Position numbers and translations under genes: made by a program
Assembly: GCF_015354505.1 (NCBI RefSeq)
Contig: NZ_JACAFP010000009.1
Location: forward strand, 62,001 to 126,000
Direction of reading: 5' to 3'
Length of the DNA: 64,000 bases
Origin: Microbacterium sp. UFMG61
Lineage (GTDB): Bacteria; Actinomycetota; Actinomycetes; Actinomycetales; Microbacteriaceae
Part shown: positions 1 to 8,223 of the stretch, piece after piece
Position numbering within the stretch: position 1 is the first letter of the stretch
How the letters are laid out: every line of letters starts with the position of its first letter
The notes under the pieces: model-generated
What the model was told of the DNA's origin: nothing
Database searches by the model: none
What the model saw: only the letters and a program-made list of their open reading frames with translations

Positions 1-443
1 TGCTCTACCCCGGCATCGTCTTCCAGGCCACCCTCGCCACCGTCTCGGTGGTCGGCGTGACCCTGGCACTCTTCGCGAGCGGCAAGATCCGTGCGTCGAA
101 GAAGGCCACCAAGATCTTCATGATCGCCATGATCGGCTACCTCGTCTTCTCGCTGCTCAACGTCGTGCTCACCTGGACCGGCGTCCTCGGCGAAGGAGCG
201 GCCTTCGGTCTGCTCAGCAAGGTCGAGATCCTCGGCATCCCGCTCGGTCTGATCATCGGCGTGCTCGTCGTCATCATGGCCGCGTACTCGCTGGTGCTCG
301 ACTTCGACCAGATCCAGCAGGGCGTGCGCAACGGCGCTCCCCGCAAGTACGGCTGGCTCGGCGCCTTCGGCATCATGGTCACGGTCGTCTGGCTGTACGT
401 CGAGATCCTGCGAATCATCGCGATCGCCCGCGGCAACAACTGA
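1..443 (+). CDS. Bax inhibitor-1/YccA family membrane protein (3' part)
   Basis: The reading frame is open from base 3 with no start in view, so the gene begins upstream of the window. About 146 C-terminal residues are visible, with at least four hydrophobic segments and the cytoplasmic stretch SLVLDFDQIQQGVRNGAP. That LDF-x-Q-I-x-x-G motif and the closing YVEILRIIAIARGNN match the C-terminus of the actinobacterial Bax inhibitor-1/YccA family, integral membrane proteins of poorly defined role in stress or ion homeostasis. A strong hairpin follows the stop at 457-492, so this is probably the last gene of its unit. Family assignment is confident; function is not. Confidence 0.85.
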   Translation, partial: LYPGIVFQATLATVSVVGVTLALFASGKIRASKKATKIFMIAMIGYLVFSLLNVVLTWTGVLGEGAAFGLLSKVEILGIPLGLIIGVLVVIMAAYSLVLDFDQIQQGVRNGAPRKYGWLGAFGIMVTVVWLYVEILRIIAIARGNN

Positions 444-456
444 CCTCCGGTCACTC

Positions 457-492
457 GAAGAGGCCCGTCTCCTTCCGGAGGCGGGCCTCTTC
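457..492 (+). terminator. Hairpin terminator after the Bax-inhibitor-like gene
   Basis: Two 16-base arms (457-472 and 477-492) pair with one imperfect position around a TTCC loop. The hairpin starts 13 bases after the stop codon. There is no long T tract, as is usual in high-GC actinobacteria. Confidence 0.7.
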
Positions 493-602
493 GCATACTC
501 GAAGGCCTCGGCGCAAGGGGTTGGCTGATAATCAGCTGGGAGGGCACAGTGGATCACACGAGCCCTGGCACCCCGGGGCTCACGAAAACAAAGGAGCTGA
601 AC

Positions 603-875
603 ATGAGCTTTCTCGGATTCCTTCTTCTCGGCCTGATCGCCGGAGCCATCGCGAAGCTGATCCTTCCCGGCAAGCAGGGCGGCGGATGGTTCATCACCCT
701 CCTGCTCGGCGTCGTGGGCGCACTGCTCGGAGGATGGCTCGGAAGCCTGATCCTGAACCGTCCCCTCACGGAGTTCTGGGACCTGGGCACGTGGCTCCTC
801 GCCATCGGCGGCTCGATCATCGTGCTGCTGATCTACGGCCTCATCGTCGGTCGCGGCAGCAAGGCCCGCAGCTGA
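603..875 (+). CDS. GlsB/YeaQ/YmgE family stress response membrane protein
   Basis: A 90-residue, almost entirely hydrophobic protein starting MSFLGFLLLGLIAGAIAKL, with three predicted membrane segments. The Gly-rich GAIAKLILPGKQGGGW segment is the hallmark of the GlsB/YeaQ/YmgE (transglycosylase-associated) family, small membrane proteins linked to general stress, biochemical role unknown. The start at 603 is chosen because AAGGAG lies at 591-596, 6 bases upstream; an in-frame ATG at 549 would add 18 non-family residues. The gene appears monocistronic, bounded by hairpins on both sides. Confidence 0.85.
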   Translation: MSFLGFLLLGLIAGAIAKLILPGKQGGGWFITLLLGVVGALLGGWLGSLILNRPLTEFWDLGTWLLAIGGSIIVLLIYGLIVGRGSKARS

Positions 876-900
876 CCACATCGCGCATGGCGCGGTGACA

Positions 901-943
901 GAACCGCCCTCGTCGGAAGCGCTGCTTCCGACGAGGGCGGTTC
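901..943. terminator. Perfect 20-bp hairpin between convergent genes
   Basis: Arms 901-920 and 924-943 are perfectly complementary around a 3-base loop. The hairpin sits between the GlsB-like gene (plus) and the sigma factor gene (minus), so it probably terminates both. Confidence 0.8.
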
Positions 944-958
944 TTCGTGCACCTGCCG

Positions 959-2250
959 TCACCGCCCCCTGGCCTTGGCCTCGAGCACGGCCCGTTCGCG
1001 ATCGTTGCCCGCGAGGGCGGCGGCGACGGCGAACTCACTCCGAGCCTCCTCGTCGCGTCCGAGCCGGAGCAGCATCTCGCCCCGCGTCGCGGGCAGCAGG
1101 TGGTAGCCGGCCAGAGCTCCCGAGGCGGCGAGCTGATCGATGATCTGCAAAGCGGATGCCGGACCGGTCGCCATCGCCACGGCTGCGGCGCGGTTGAGCT
1201 CGACGACCGGCGACGGCGCGATGCGGCCGAGTGCCTCGTACAGCAGGACGATGCGCTCCCAGTCGGTCTCGTCGACGGATGCCGCGAGCGCGTGGCACTC
1301 CGCGATGGCCGCCTGCAGGCCGTAGTGGCCGCGACCGGAGCCGAGCGCGTCCGCGGTCGCCAGCGCGGCGCGGCCTCGCGCTATGCGGCTGCGATCCCAG
1401 CGGCGTCGGTCCTGGTCGGCGAGCAGCACCGGTTCTCCGTGCTGGTCGAGACGAGCGGGGAACCGGGCGGCGGTCAGCTCCATGAGCGCGAGAAGGCTGT
1501 GCACGTCGCGTTCTCGGGGCATCAGCGCCACGAGAACACGCGTGAGTCGGATCGCCTCGAGACTCAGCTCCGGGCGCATCCACTCAGGACCGCTGCTGGC
1601 CGCATGGCCCTCGTTGAAGATCAGGTACAGCACGCCCAGGATCCCGCCGAGCCTCGCGGTGTGCTCGTCGCGGGAAGGCATCTCGAAGGGCACGTGCGCG
1701 GCGGCGAGGGTCTTCTTCGCACGGACGATGCGCTGCTGCACCGTGGCCGTCGGCACGAGGAACGCCCGAGCGATCTCCTCACTCGACAGACCACCCACCA
1801 CCCTCAGGGTCAGCGCCACCTGCGCCTCCCGCGAGAGCACAGGGTGGCACGAGATGAAGATCAGCCGGAGCACGTCGTCATCGACGGCATCCGGGTCCCA
1901 GGGAGGCGCGTCCGCGGCCTCAGCCTGCTCGCGCTCCAGGTCGTGCGCGATCACCGCCATCCGCTCGTCCAGCCGCTCTCGGCGCCGCCAGCCGTCGATC
2001 GCCTTGCGCTTCGCGACGGCCGTCAGCCACGCCGCGCCGTTGCGCGGCACGCCCTCGGTCGGCCCACTGCCTCAGGGCATCGAGCAGAGCTTCCTGTGCG
2101 AGATCCTCCGCGAGGCTGAAGTCGCCGACCACCCGGGTGAGGGTCGCGACGATCTTCGCCGACTCGATGCGCCACACCGCGGCGACGGCCCTCCGCTCAC
2201 TCTCGTCGTGTGCGGAGCGGGCCGCCTCGCTGAGTGCCCGGGTCGGTCAT
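959..2250 (-). pseudogene. ECF42-type RNA polymerase sigma factor, apparently frameshifted
   Basis: The product resembles the long ECF42 sigma factors: sigma region 2 (VWRIESAKIVATLTRVVG, then DFSLAEDLAQEALLDALRQW), region 4 (GGLSSEEIARAFLVPTATVQQRI) and a helical TPR-like C-terminal extension of about 200 residues. Regions 2 and 4 lie in different frames. The shift is at 2063-2065 (GGG on the coding strand): removing one G reads RQWPTEGVPRNGAAWLTAVA, the expected family sequence. A second problem lies at the 5' end: the ATG at 2250, one base after the partner gene's stop, reads into a stop after 17 codons unless one G is removed in the GGCGG run near 2223; otherwise translation would have to start at GTG 2177. 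Either the gene is decayed or the assembly has errors here. It pairs with the YCII/DGPF gene upstream, as is usual for ECF42. Confidence 0.75.
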
Positions 2251-2251
2251 C

Positions 2252-2680
2252 TCACCGCTGAGCGCGACGCGCCTCTTCCTCTTCGCGCCAGCCCTTCTCC
2301 TTCTCGATCCACTCGTTGTCGGCCGGGAAGTCGGACTCGTCGGTCACCAGCCGCACCTCGAGGAACGAGCCCTTGCCGAGCGGTGCCCGACTGGCCCATT
2401 CCGCCGCCTCTTCGCGACTGGACACCTCGAGGATCCAGAAGCCGTTGAACAGCTCCTTCGTCTCTCCGTAGGGGCCGTCGGTGATGAGGGGCTTCTCGCC
2501 GCTGAAGTCGACGACGAAGCCCTCGGCGGCGTCGCTGAGGCCCTCGCCCGCCGCCAGCACACCGGCCTTGATCATCGATTCGTTGTAGGCGCCCATGGCC
2601 GCGATGACCTCTTCGAACGGCATCTCCTTGTACGCCTCGACCGCTTCGTCGTTCGAGCGCATGATCAGCATGTACTTCAT
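2252..2680 (-). CDS. YCII-related (DGPF domain) protein, partner of ECF42 sigma
   Basis: A 142-residue protein beginning MKYMLIMRSNDEAVEAY and containing TDGPYGETKELFNGFWILE, the DGPF/DGPY signature of the YCII-related family, which adopts a ferredoxin-like fold. In actinobacteria these genes are typically encoded next to ECF42 sigma factors and are often their targets; the biochemical role is not established. AAGGAG lies 6 bases before the ATG. The sigma gene begins one base after its stop, so the two were probably translationally linked. A promoter-like element matching the ECF42 pattern lies about 50 bases upstream (2731-2757). C-terminal residues are rich in Glu and Arg. Confidence 0.88.
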   Translation of the reverse strand: MKYMLIMRSNDEAVEAYKEMPFEEVIAAMGAYNESMIKAGVLAAGEGLSDAAEGFVVDFSGEKPLITDGPYGETKELFNGFWILEVSSREEAAEWASRAPLGKGSFLEVRLVTDESDFPADNEWIEKEKGWREEEEARRAQR

Positions 2681-2730
2681 GATGTTCTCCTTGGTGGGTG
2701 GGGCCGCTTCTCGACCCTCTCATTGAAGAC

Positions 2731-2757
2731 GTCGAACGGGAACGACCCGGATCGACA
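2731..2757 (-). promoter_or_regulatory. Candidate ECF42-dependent promoter
   Basis: On the minus strand TGTCGA (2752-2757) is followed after exactly 17 bases by CGAC (2731-2734). From memory this fits the -35/-10 pattern described for ECF42 sigma factors. It lies about 50 bases before the YCII start, suggesting autoregulation of the YCII-sigma pair. Confidence 0.5.
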
Positions 2758-2794
2758 TCCTCGACCGAAACTCTGAAACTTTCTGCGAACGGGG

Positions 2795-3733
2795 TCAGCC
2801 GAGTTCGTCGATCGCGGCCCGGATCGCATCGGCGGACGCCCGCAACAGGCTCAGCTCATGTTCGTTCATGGGCGTCTCGGCGAGCGGCACGGCACCCGCT
2901 GCCCCGACCACCGACGGCACCGACAGGGCGACTCCCTGCAGACCGTATTCGCCGTCGAGCACCGTCGCGACGGGAAGCACCGCCCGCTCGTCGTGCAGCA
3001 CCGCCTCGGCGATGCGGGCGCAGCTGACACCGATCGCGAGGTTGGTGGCGCCCTTGCCGCGGATGACCGCGTACGCGGCATCCCGCACCTCGATCGCGAT
3101 GCGGTCGAGCTCCTCGGTGGTGAAGGGCTCTTCGGCGGGCCAGTCGAGGATGGGGACGGAGCCGATCGTGGCGTTCGACCACAGGGGGAACTCGGTGTCG
3201 CCGTGCTCGCCCACGATGTCGGCGTGCACGCTCGCAGTGCTCACATTCGCCCGATGCGCGAGACGCCAGCGCAGCCGCGACGTGTCGAGCACGGTGCCCG
3301 ACCCGAACACCCGATGCGGCGGAAGACCCGAGACGCGCTGCGCGACGACCGTCATCACATCGGCGGGGTTGGTGACGATGATGAAGACCGCGTCCGTAGC
3401 ACGCTCGACGAGCTGCGGCATGAGGGTCTGGAGCAGACGAGCGTTGATCCCGGACAGCTCCATGCGGGTCTGCCCCGGCTGCTGCTTGGCACCCGCGGTC
3501 ACCACGATCACGTCGCTGCCGTCGACGACGGAGAGATCAGAACCGCCACTCACGGCCGCGGAGGTGAACTGCGTGCCGTGGGCGAGATCGAGGACCTCGG
3601 CATCCACCTTGTCTGTGGCGATATCGTAGAGCGCGACTTCGGCCGCACTCCCCCGGATCAGTGCCGCATACGCGACACTCACCCCGACGCTGCCCGCACC
3701 GATAACCGTGATCTTCGTCCGTGCCTTGGTCAT
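2795..3733 (-). CDS. ldh: L-lactate dehydrogenase
   Basis: A 312-residue NAD-dependent dehydrogenase interconverting pyruvate and L-lactate in the cytoplasm. The Rossmann motif IGAGSVG is at residues 11-17, the substrate-loop segment AKQQPGQTRMEL at 82-93, the Asp/Arg pair in LDTSRLRWRL near 150-153, and the catalytic His in GEHGD at 177. A Gln rather than Arg precedes TR in the substrate loop, which favours lactate over malate dehydrogenase. I start at ATG 3733 because the family begins just before the Rossmann strand and AGGATGAG lies upstream; an upstream in-frame start at 3820 would run through the guaA terminator hairpin. It is separated from guaA by that terminator and looks independently transcribed. 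Confidence 0.92.
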   Translation of the reverse strand: MTKARTKITVIGAGSVGVSVAYAALIRGSAAEVALYDIATDKVDAEVLDLAHGTQFTSAAVSGGSDLSVVDGSDVIVVTAGAKQQPGQTRMELSGINARLLQTLMPQLVERATDAVFIIVTNPADVMTVVAQRVSGLPPHRVFGSGTVLDTSRLRWRLAHRANVSTASVHADIVGEHGDTEFPLWSNATIGSVPILDWPAEEPFTTEELDRIAIEVRDAAYAVIRGKGATNLAIGVSCARIAEAVLHDERAVLPVATVLDGEYGLQGVALSVPSVVGAAGAVPLAETPMNEHELSLLRASADAIRAAIDELG

Positions 3734-3758
3734 ACGCTCATCCTGCCCGAAATACCGC

Positions 3759-3793
3759 GAACGGGCACGGACCGTGATGGTCCGTGCCCGTTC
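3759..3793 (-). terminator. Hairpin terminator downstream of guaA
   Basis: Perfect 15-base arms (3759-3773 and 3779-3793) around a 5-base loop, about 95 bases after the guaA stop and just upstream of ldh on the same strand. Confidence 0.75.
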
Positions 3794-3886
3794 GATGTGA
3801 CCGGAGCATGCGCAGAGCACTCACTCCCACTCGCCCGCTGGCGCGGTCGAGTGCCACCAGCGCCTCTGCGAGCGGGAGCTCCTGCG

Positions 3887-5473
3887 TCACTCCCACTCGA
3901 TGGTCCCCGGCGGCTTCGACGTCACGTCTAGCACGACGCGGTTGACGTCGCGGACTCCGTTGGTGATGCGGTTCGAGATCTTCGACAGCACGTCGTAGGG
4001 CAGGCGCGTCCAGTCGGCGGTCATGGCGTCTTCGCTCGACACCGGACGCAGCACAATCGGGTGCCCGTAGGTGCGGCCGTCGCCCTGCACCCCCACCGAG
4101 CGGACGTCGGCGAGCAGCACGACCGGGCACTGCCAGATCTCCTGGTCCAGGCCGGCCTTGGTGAGTTCCTCACGCGCGATGGCATCGGCCTCACGCAGGA
4201 TCTCGAGACGGTCCTGCGTGACCTCGCCGATGATGCGGATGCCGAGTCCCGGTCCCGGGAAGGGCTGGCGGCCGACGATCGCCTCGGGGATGCCGAGCTC
4301 GCGGCCGATCGCACGGACCTCGTCCTTGAACAGGGCGCGCAGCGGCTCGATCAGCTCGAAGTCGAGGTCGTCGGGAAGCCCGCCCACGTTGTGGTGCGAC
4401 TTGATGTTGGCGGTGCCCGCGCCACCACCCGACTCGACGACGTCGGGGTAGAGCGTGCCCTGCACGAGGAACTTGACCGGGGCACCACCCGAGGCCTTGG
4501 CCTCGGCGACGAGGTCGAGCTGCACCTTCTCGAACGCGCGGATGAACTCACGCCCGATGATCTTGCGCTTCTCCTCGGGGTCGGTCACGCCCTTGAGGTG
4601 ACCGAGGAAGGTGTCGGCCGCGTCGACCGTGATCAGACGGACACCGGTGGACTCGACGTAGTCCTTCTCGACCTGCTCGCGCTCGCCCTTGCGCAGCAGA
4701 CCGTGGTCGACGAACACAGCCGTGAGCTGGTCGCCGATGGCCTTGTGCACGAGAGCCGTCGAGACGGCCGAGTCGACACCGCCGGAGAGGGCGGAGATGA
4801 CACGGGCGTCACCGACCTGCTCGCGGATGCGCTCGATCTGCTCGGCGATCACGTTGCCGCTGTTCCAGTCGGACGCGAGGCCCGCGCCCTTGTGCAGGAA
4901 GTTCTCGAGCACCTGCTGACCGTGGTCGGAGTGCTTGACCTCGGGGTGCCACTGCACGCCGTAGAAGCCGCGCTCCTCGTTCGCGAATGCCGCGACCTTG
5001 GTGGCGTCGGTGGTGGCGAGCACGTCGAAGCCCTCAGGAGCCTTGGCGACCTGGTCGCCGTGGCTCATCCAGACGTTCTGCTCGGCCGGCTGACCGCCGA
5101 GCAGCGTGCCACCGTCACCGGAGATCACGGCATCCGTGGCGCCGTACTCGCGCAGGCCGGTGTTCGCGACCTCGCCACCGAGCGTCTGCGCCATGTACTG
5201 GAAGCCGTAGCAGATGCCGAGCGTCGGGACACCCAGTTCGAACACGGCCGGGTCGAGACGCGGAGCGCCTTCTTCATAGACCGACGAGGGACCGCCCGAG
5301 AGGATGATCGCGACCGGGTTCTTCTCGGCGATCTCGGCGGCCGTGGCGGTGTGCGGCACGATCTCGCTGTAGACACCTGCCTCACGCACGCGACGGGCGA
5401 TCAGCTGCGCGTACTGCGCGCCGAAGTCGACGACGAGCGCCGGGCGCTGCTGGGTCTCGGACTGTTCGGTCAC
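3887..5473 (-). CDS. guaA: GMP synthase (glutamine-hydrolysing)
   Basis: A 528-residue enzyme converting XMP, glutamine and ATP to GMP, the last step of guanine nucleotide synthesis. The N-terminal class I glutamine amidotransferase shows the catalytic Cys in [11 protein letters not shown] and the His-Glu pair in [12 protein letters not shown]. The ATP pyrophosphatase domain has the P-loop-like [11 protein letters not shown]. The C-terminal dimerisation domain ends KPPGTIEWE, the canonical GuaA terminus, so the protein is full length. The GTG start at 5473 overlaps the DUF3817 stop by four bases (GTGA), implying translational coupling. Other guanine-pathway genes in the window are guaB (34772-36274) and guaB3 (23334-24449), not adjacent. 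Confidence 0.97.
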   Translation of the reverse strand: MTEQSETQQRPALVVDFGAQYAQLIARRVREAGVYSEIVPHTATAAEIAEKNPVAIILSGGPSSVYEEGAPRLDPAVFELGVPTLGICYGFQYMAQTLGGEVANTGLREYGATDAVISGDGGTLLGGQPAEQNVWMSHGDQVAKAPEGFDVLATTDATKVAAFANEERGFYGVQWHPEVKHSDHGQQVLENFLHKGAGLASDWNSGNVIAEQIERIREQVGDARVISALSGGVDSAVSTALVHKAIGDQLTAVFVDHGLLRKGEREQVEKDYVESTGVRLITVDAADTFLGHLKGVTDPEEKRKIIGREFIRAFEKVQLDLVAEAKASGGAPVKFLVQGTLYPDVVESGGGAGTANIKSHHNVGGLPDDLDFELIEPLRALFKDEVRAIGRELGIPEAIVGRQPFPGPGLGIRIIGEVTQDRLEILREADAIAREELTKAGLDQEIWQCPVVLLADVRSVGVQGDGRTYGHPIVLRPVSSEDAMTADWTRLPYDVLSKISNRITNGVRDVNRVVLDVTSKPPGTIEWE

Positions 5474-5982
5474 CGGACACCTTCCGTGGCAGGGGCGGAG
5501 GCCTCGGCGGCCTCACGAGTGGAGAGATAGGTCTTGACCTCGCGCGCCACGATCGCCTCCATGAAGAAGGAGAGCAGCGGAACGATACCGCCGAGGGCGA
5601 GCAGGATGAATCGCGGGAACGGCCAGCGCATGAGGCTCCACACGCGGAAGCATGCGAAGAGGTACACCACGTAGAACCAGCCGTGCGCGACCAGGATGAA
5701 CAGCGATAGGTTGACGCCGTCTCCGAGGGAGGTCATCTCGCACGAGTTCGTCCACGGAGCGAAGAGCGACCACCATTGGCAGTCGGGACCGGCGAGCACC
5801 CCGGCGAACCAGAGGAATCCGCCCGAGCCTCCCGCGAAGAGTTCGAGGTGGATCGGCGTGTACTTGAGCACCATCTCGGCGAGCAGCAGGAGCAGCATGA
5901 CTCCGGTGATGATCGACGCGATCTGGTAGAACTTCAGCGCACCGCGGATCGCCGGAAAGCTGGCGACTTTCGGTTCGGGCAT
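5470..5982 (-). CDS. DUF3817 domain-containing membrane protein
   Basis: A 170-residue integral membrane protein with four predicted helices, for example [17 protein letters not shown] and [18 protein letters not shown]. The HGWFYVVYL and [13 protein letters not shown] segments resemble the DUF3817 family of unknown function. Compared with short family members it has an extra loop (residues about 45-80, containing two Cys) after the first helix. Its stop overlaps the guaA start, an arrangement often seen in actinobacteria, but no functional link to GMP synthesis is known to me. Confidence 0.8.
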   Translation of the reverse strand: MPEPKVASFPAIRGALKFYQIASIITGVMLLLLLAEMVLKYTPIHLELFAGGSGGFLWFAGVLAGPDCQWWSLFAPWTNSCEMTSLGDGVNLSLFILVAHGWFYVVYLFACFRVWSLMRWPFPRFILLALGGIVPLLSFFMEAIVAREVKTYLSTREAAEASAPATEGVR

Positions 5983-6022
5983 GACACCAGTCTAGCCGGG
6001 GAGAATCCGCGCCGATTCCGGC

Positions 6023-7000
6023 TCAGGGCGCTGGCGGCCGGGCCACGAGGAGCTCGGCGCGACCACTCACCGCGAGCGCTCCCGCCGCGTGCGGAACGAG
6101 CAGGGCGGCCCCGGCCGAGGACTGCTCGCCGTCGATCGCGATGCGACCCTCGCTCACGACCACGATCGAGAATCCCGGTTCGATCACGACGGAGCCATCG
6201 ACAGGGATGCGCTCGAGTCGGAAATACTCGTCGGCGGCAGCGGGGAATGCGGATCCGGATGCGGGAGCCGTGCTCACGAGCGTCGAGATCTCGACGTCCG
6301 ATCGCCCCCGCCGGTTCACCGCGGCGAGCGCGAGATCGAAACCGAGCCCGAGATGGCCGAGCGCGGCACCGTCGATCGCGAAGTCCTCCCACTCGAGCAG
6401 GATCGACAGGTCTTCGGGCTGCTGCAGTTCGAGAAGAAGGATGCCGGCGCCGATCGCGTGCAGCTCGCCCGGCGGCACCCAGACGACGTCGCCTGCGGCC
6501 ACCTCGATCTCGTGCAGCAGACCGAGCAGCGCGGTGACGTCCTGCCGCGTCACGAGATCGGCGAGCACAGGGGCGTCCACGTCTTCCTTCAGGCCGACAT
6601 GCACCGTGCCGCCCTGCAGGATGTACCAGGCCTCGGCCTTGCCGTGCGCCCGCCCGAGATGCGCCGCGGCGAAGTCGTCGTGCGGATGCGCGTGCACGGG
6701 CAGCCGCTGTCCGGCATCCAGCAGCTTCACCAGCAGGCGGGTGTCCGAACCCCACCGTGCGACGTGGTCGTCTCCGAGCCAGGCGGTCGGATCCTGCTCG
6801 ATCGCGACGCGCAGCACACGCCCGTCCGGAAGCGTGGTGAGCCCGAGCGCGGGCTCACCGTTGACGGTGGTCGTCGAACCGATCCAGTCCTCCGGTTCGC
6901 GGGGCGCGGTGCCCTCTTCGCCACGGAAGGCGCTGATGCGCGCGCCACCCCGGTAGAAGCGCTCAGCCGGACGGTTGGACGGCAGCCGGATGGGGTTCAC
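6023..7000 (-). CDS. Mannose-6-phosphate isomerase-like (class I, cupin) protein
   Basis: A 325-residue protein of the type I phosphomannose isomerase family, zinc cupin enzymes interconverting aldose and ketose 6-phosphates. Likely metal-binding residues appear in PVHAHPHDD, in HGKAEAWYIL and in VPPGELHAIG. It is shorter than ManA of E. coli (about 390 residues) and lacks the usual N-terminal NYAWG-type motif, so the substrate may differ. The GTG start overlaps the kinase stop by four bases, placing it at the end of the sugar-uptake operon; it probably acts on the imported sugar after phosphorylation. The family is clear, the exact substrate is inferred. Confidence 0.75.
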   Translation of the reverse strand: MNPIRLPSNRPAERFYRGGARISAFRGEEGTAPREPEDWIGSTTTVNGEPALGLTTLPDGRVLRVAIEQDPTAWLGDDHVARWGSDTRLLVKLLDAGQRLPVHAHPHDDFAAAHLGRAHGKAEAWYILQGGTVHVGLKEDVDAPVLADLVTRQDVTALLGLLHEIEVAAGDVVWVPPGELHAIGAGILLLELQQPEDLSILLEWEDFAIDGAALGHLGLGFDLALAAVNRRGRSDVEISTLVSTAPASGSAFPAAADEYFRLERIPVDGSVVIEPGFSIVVVSEGRIAIDGEQSSAGAALLVPHAAGALAVSGRAELLVARPPAP

Positions 7001-8205
7001 ACGCTCTCCTTCGCTCGCACGACACCGGCGAGGAATCCGCCGACGAAAGTGTCTCCGAGGCCGACGGTGGTCGGGGTCGCGACGTCAAGCGAGAACGCCG
7101 CGACCCCGACGGCGCCGGGCAGGGCAGCCTCGACGGCGGCGACGAGGGATTCTCCTCCCCCGTGCCGGGGCATCGTGTCGGTGTCGTCCACATCGGCGGC
7201 TGTCAGCCCGTCGCCGACGCGATACCGGGTGGCGGCGACGCGGACGGCGCTCTCGAGCGCGGCACGGTGCCGACCGGCATCCGGCCCTGTCGCGATCGCC
7301 CAGTAGCGGGTGTGCACGACCAGCGCTCGCGCGGGCATGATCGTGTGGACTTCGCGAAGGGCCCGGATCACGTCGCCTCTGTCGAGAAGGTTCACCGCCC
7401 GACCGAGATACTCCTGCAGCTCGTCCTCGTTCATGCCGTAGACGTCGATGCGCGGCAGCAGTCGTGCGCGCACGGTGTCCGCGAAGTCGCGCGTGTAGAA
7501 GCCGGCGTCCTCGTAGTAGACGAGTGCGTCGCCGGGCAGGCTCTGCATCGCCCGCTGCACGTCGGCGAGGCGGAGCTCGAGCAGGTCGTGGTCCTGCATG
7601 GTGTTGAACCCCGAGACGAGGAACACCGCGGCGTCAGCCAGGGTCGCGGGCAGATCGTTCGAGAGCAGCATCCGTCGGTTCGGCGGGTCGTTCGCGAAGA
7701 TCAGCCGATTGGGCGCGGGCGACAGCACCTCGCCGTCGGTGAGCCGCACGTGCGCACCGACCGGGTACTGCACGATGAGATGCGGATCGAGGGTGTCCTC
7801 GGTCGCCGAGCAGATGTACGAGATCGCCGCGGGGAGCAGCCGACGCACGTTGTCGTCGATGCTCACGAGGTGCTGCACGCTGGGGATGCCGAGGGCGTCG
7901 AGGACGAGGCCCGCGCGCACCCCGGTGCCCCCGAGCGTGATCTCGTGCGCGAAGTGCGAGACGAAATCCTCGATGACGTCGGATGAAGCGACGAATCGCT
8001 CCGCTCCGGTTCCCGAGGCGACGAAAGCGAGCACTGCCACCAGCAGCGAGCGTTCGTCGGTGATCGGCGCCGTGGTCGTCAGCTCGTGCCGCCGCACGCC
8101 GTGGGCGTGCGCGAGCGTGTCGAAGACCGACGGATCCCACATGAGCTCATAGTCGACGGTGCCGCCGAGTCCGAGCACGAGCTTTCTGTCCACGTCGCCG
8201 ATCAT
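6997..8205 (-). CDS. ADP-dependent glucokinase/phosphofructokinase family sugar kinase
   Basis: A 402-residue ribokinase-fold enzyme resembling the ADP-dependent glucokinase/phosphofructokinase family, known mainly from archaea and animals. NEDE in YGMNEDELQEYLG matches the conserved NxxE motif, and GLGDTFVGGF near the C-terminus matches GxGD, whose Asp is the catalytic base. ADP rather than ATP use follows from the family, not from a residue I can verify. It lies between an aldolase and an isomerase, so phosphorylation of a hexose or hexose phosphate is likely. Start uncertain: GGAGG directly abuts ATG 8205, so the in-frame GTG at 8193 is an alternative. Confidence 0.75.
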   Translation of the reverse strand: MIGDVDRKLVLGLGGTVDYELMWDPSVFDTLAHAHGVRRHELTTTAPITDERSLLVAVLAFVASGTGAERFVASSDVIEDFVSHFAHEITLGGTGVRAGLVLDALGIPSVQHLVSIDDNVRRLLPAAISYICSATEDTLDPHLIVQYPVGAHVRLTDGEVLSPAPNRLIFANDPPNRRMLLSNDLPATLADAAVFLVSGFNTMQDHDLLELRLADVQRAMQSLPGDALVYYEDAGFYTRDFADTVRARLLPRIDVYGMNEDELQEYLGRAVNLLDRGDVIRALREVHTIMPARALVVHTRYWAIATGPDAGRHRAALESAVRVAATRYRVGDGLTAADVDDTDTMPRHGGGESLVAAVEAALPGAVGVAAFSLDVATPTTVGLGDTFVGGFLAGVVRAKESV

Positions 8206-8223
8206 CCTCCGATTGTCCGCAGA

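Noticed and set aside
3734..3820. N-terminal extension of lactate dehydrogenase
   Set aside because: It would translate through the guaA terminator hairpin and add non-family sequence; ATG 3733 is the normal start.
4061..5530. Long plus-strand open frames antisense to guaA and to many other genes
   Set aside because: Typical high-GC shadows of real genes; they lack start signals, domains and consistent codon use.
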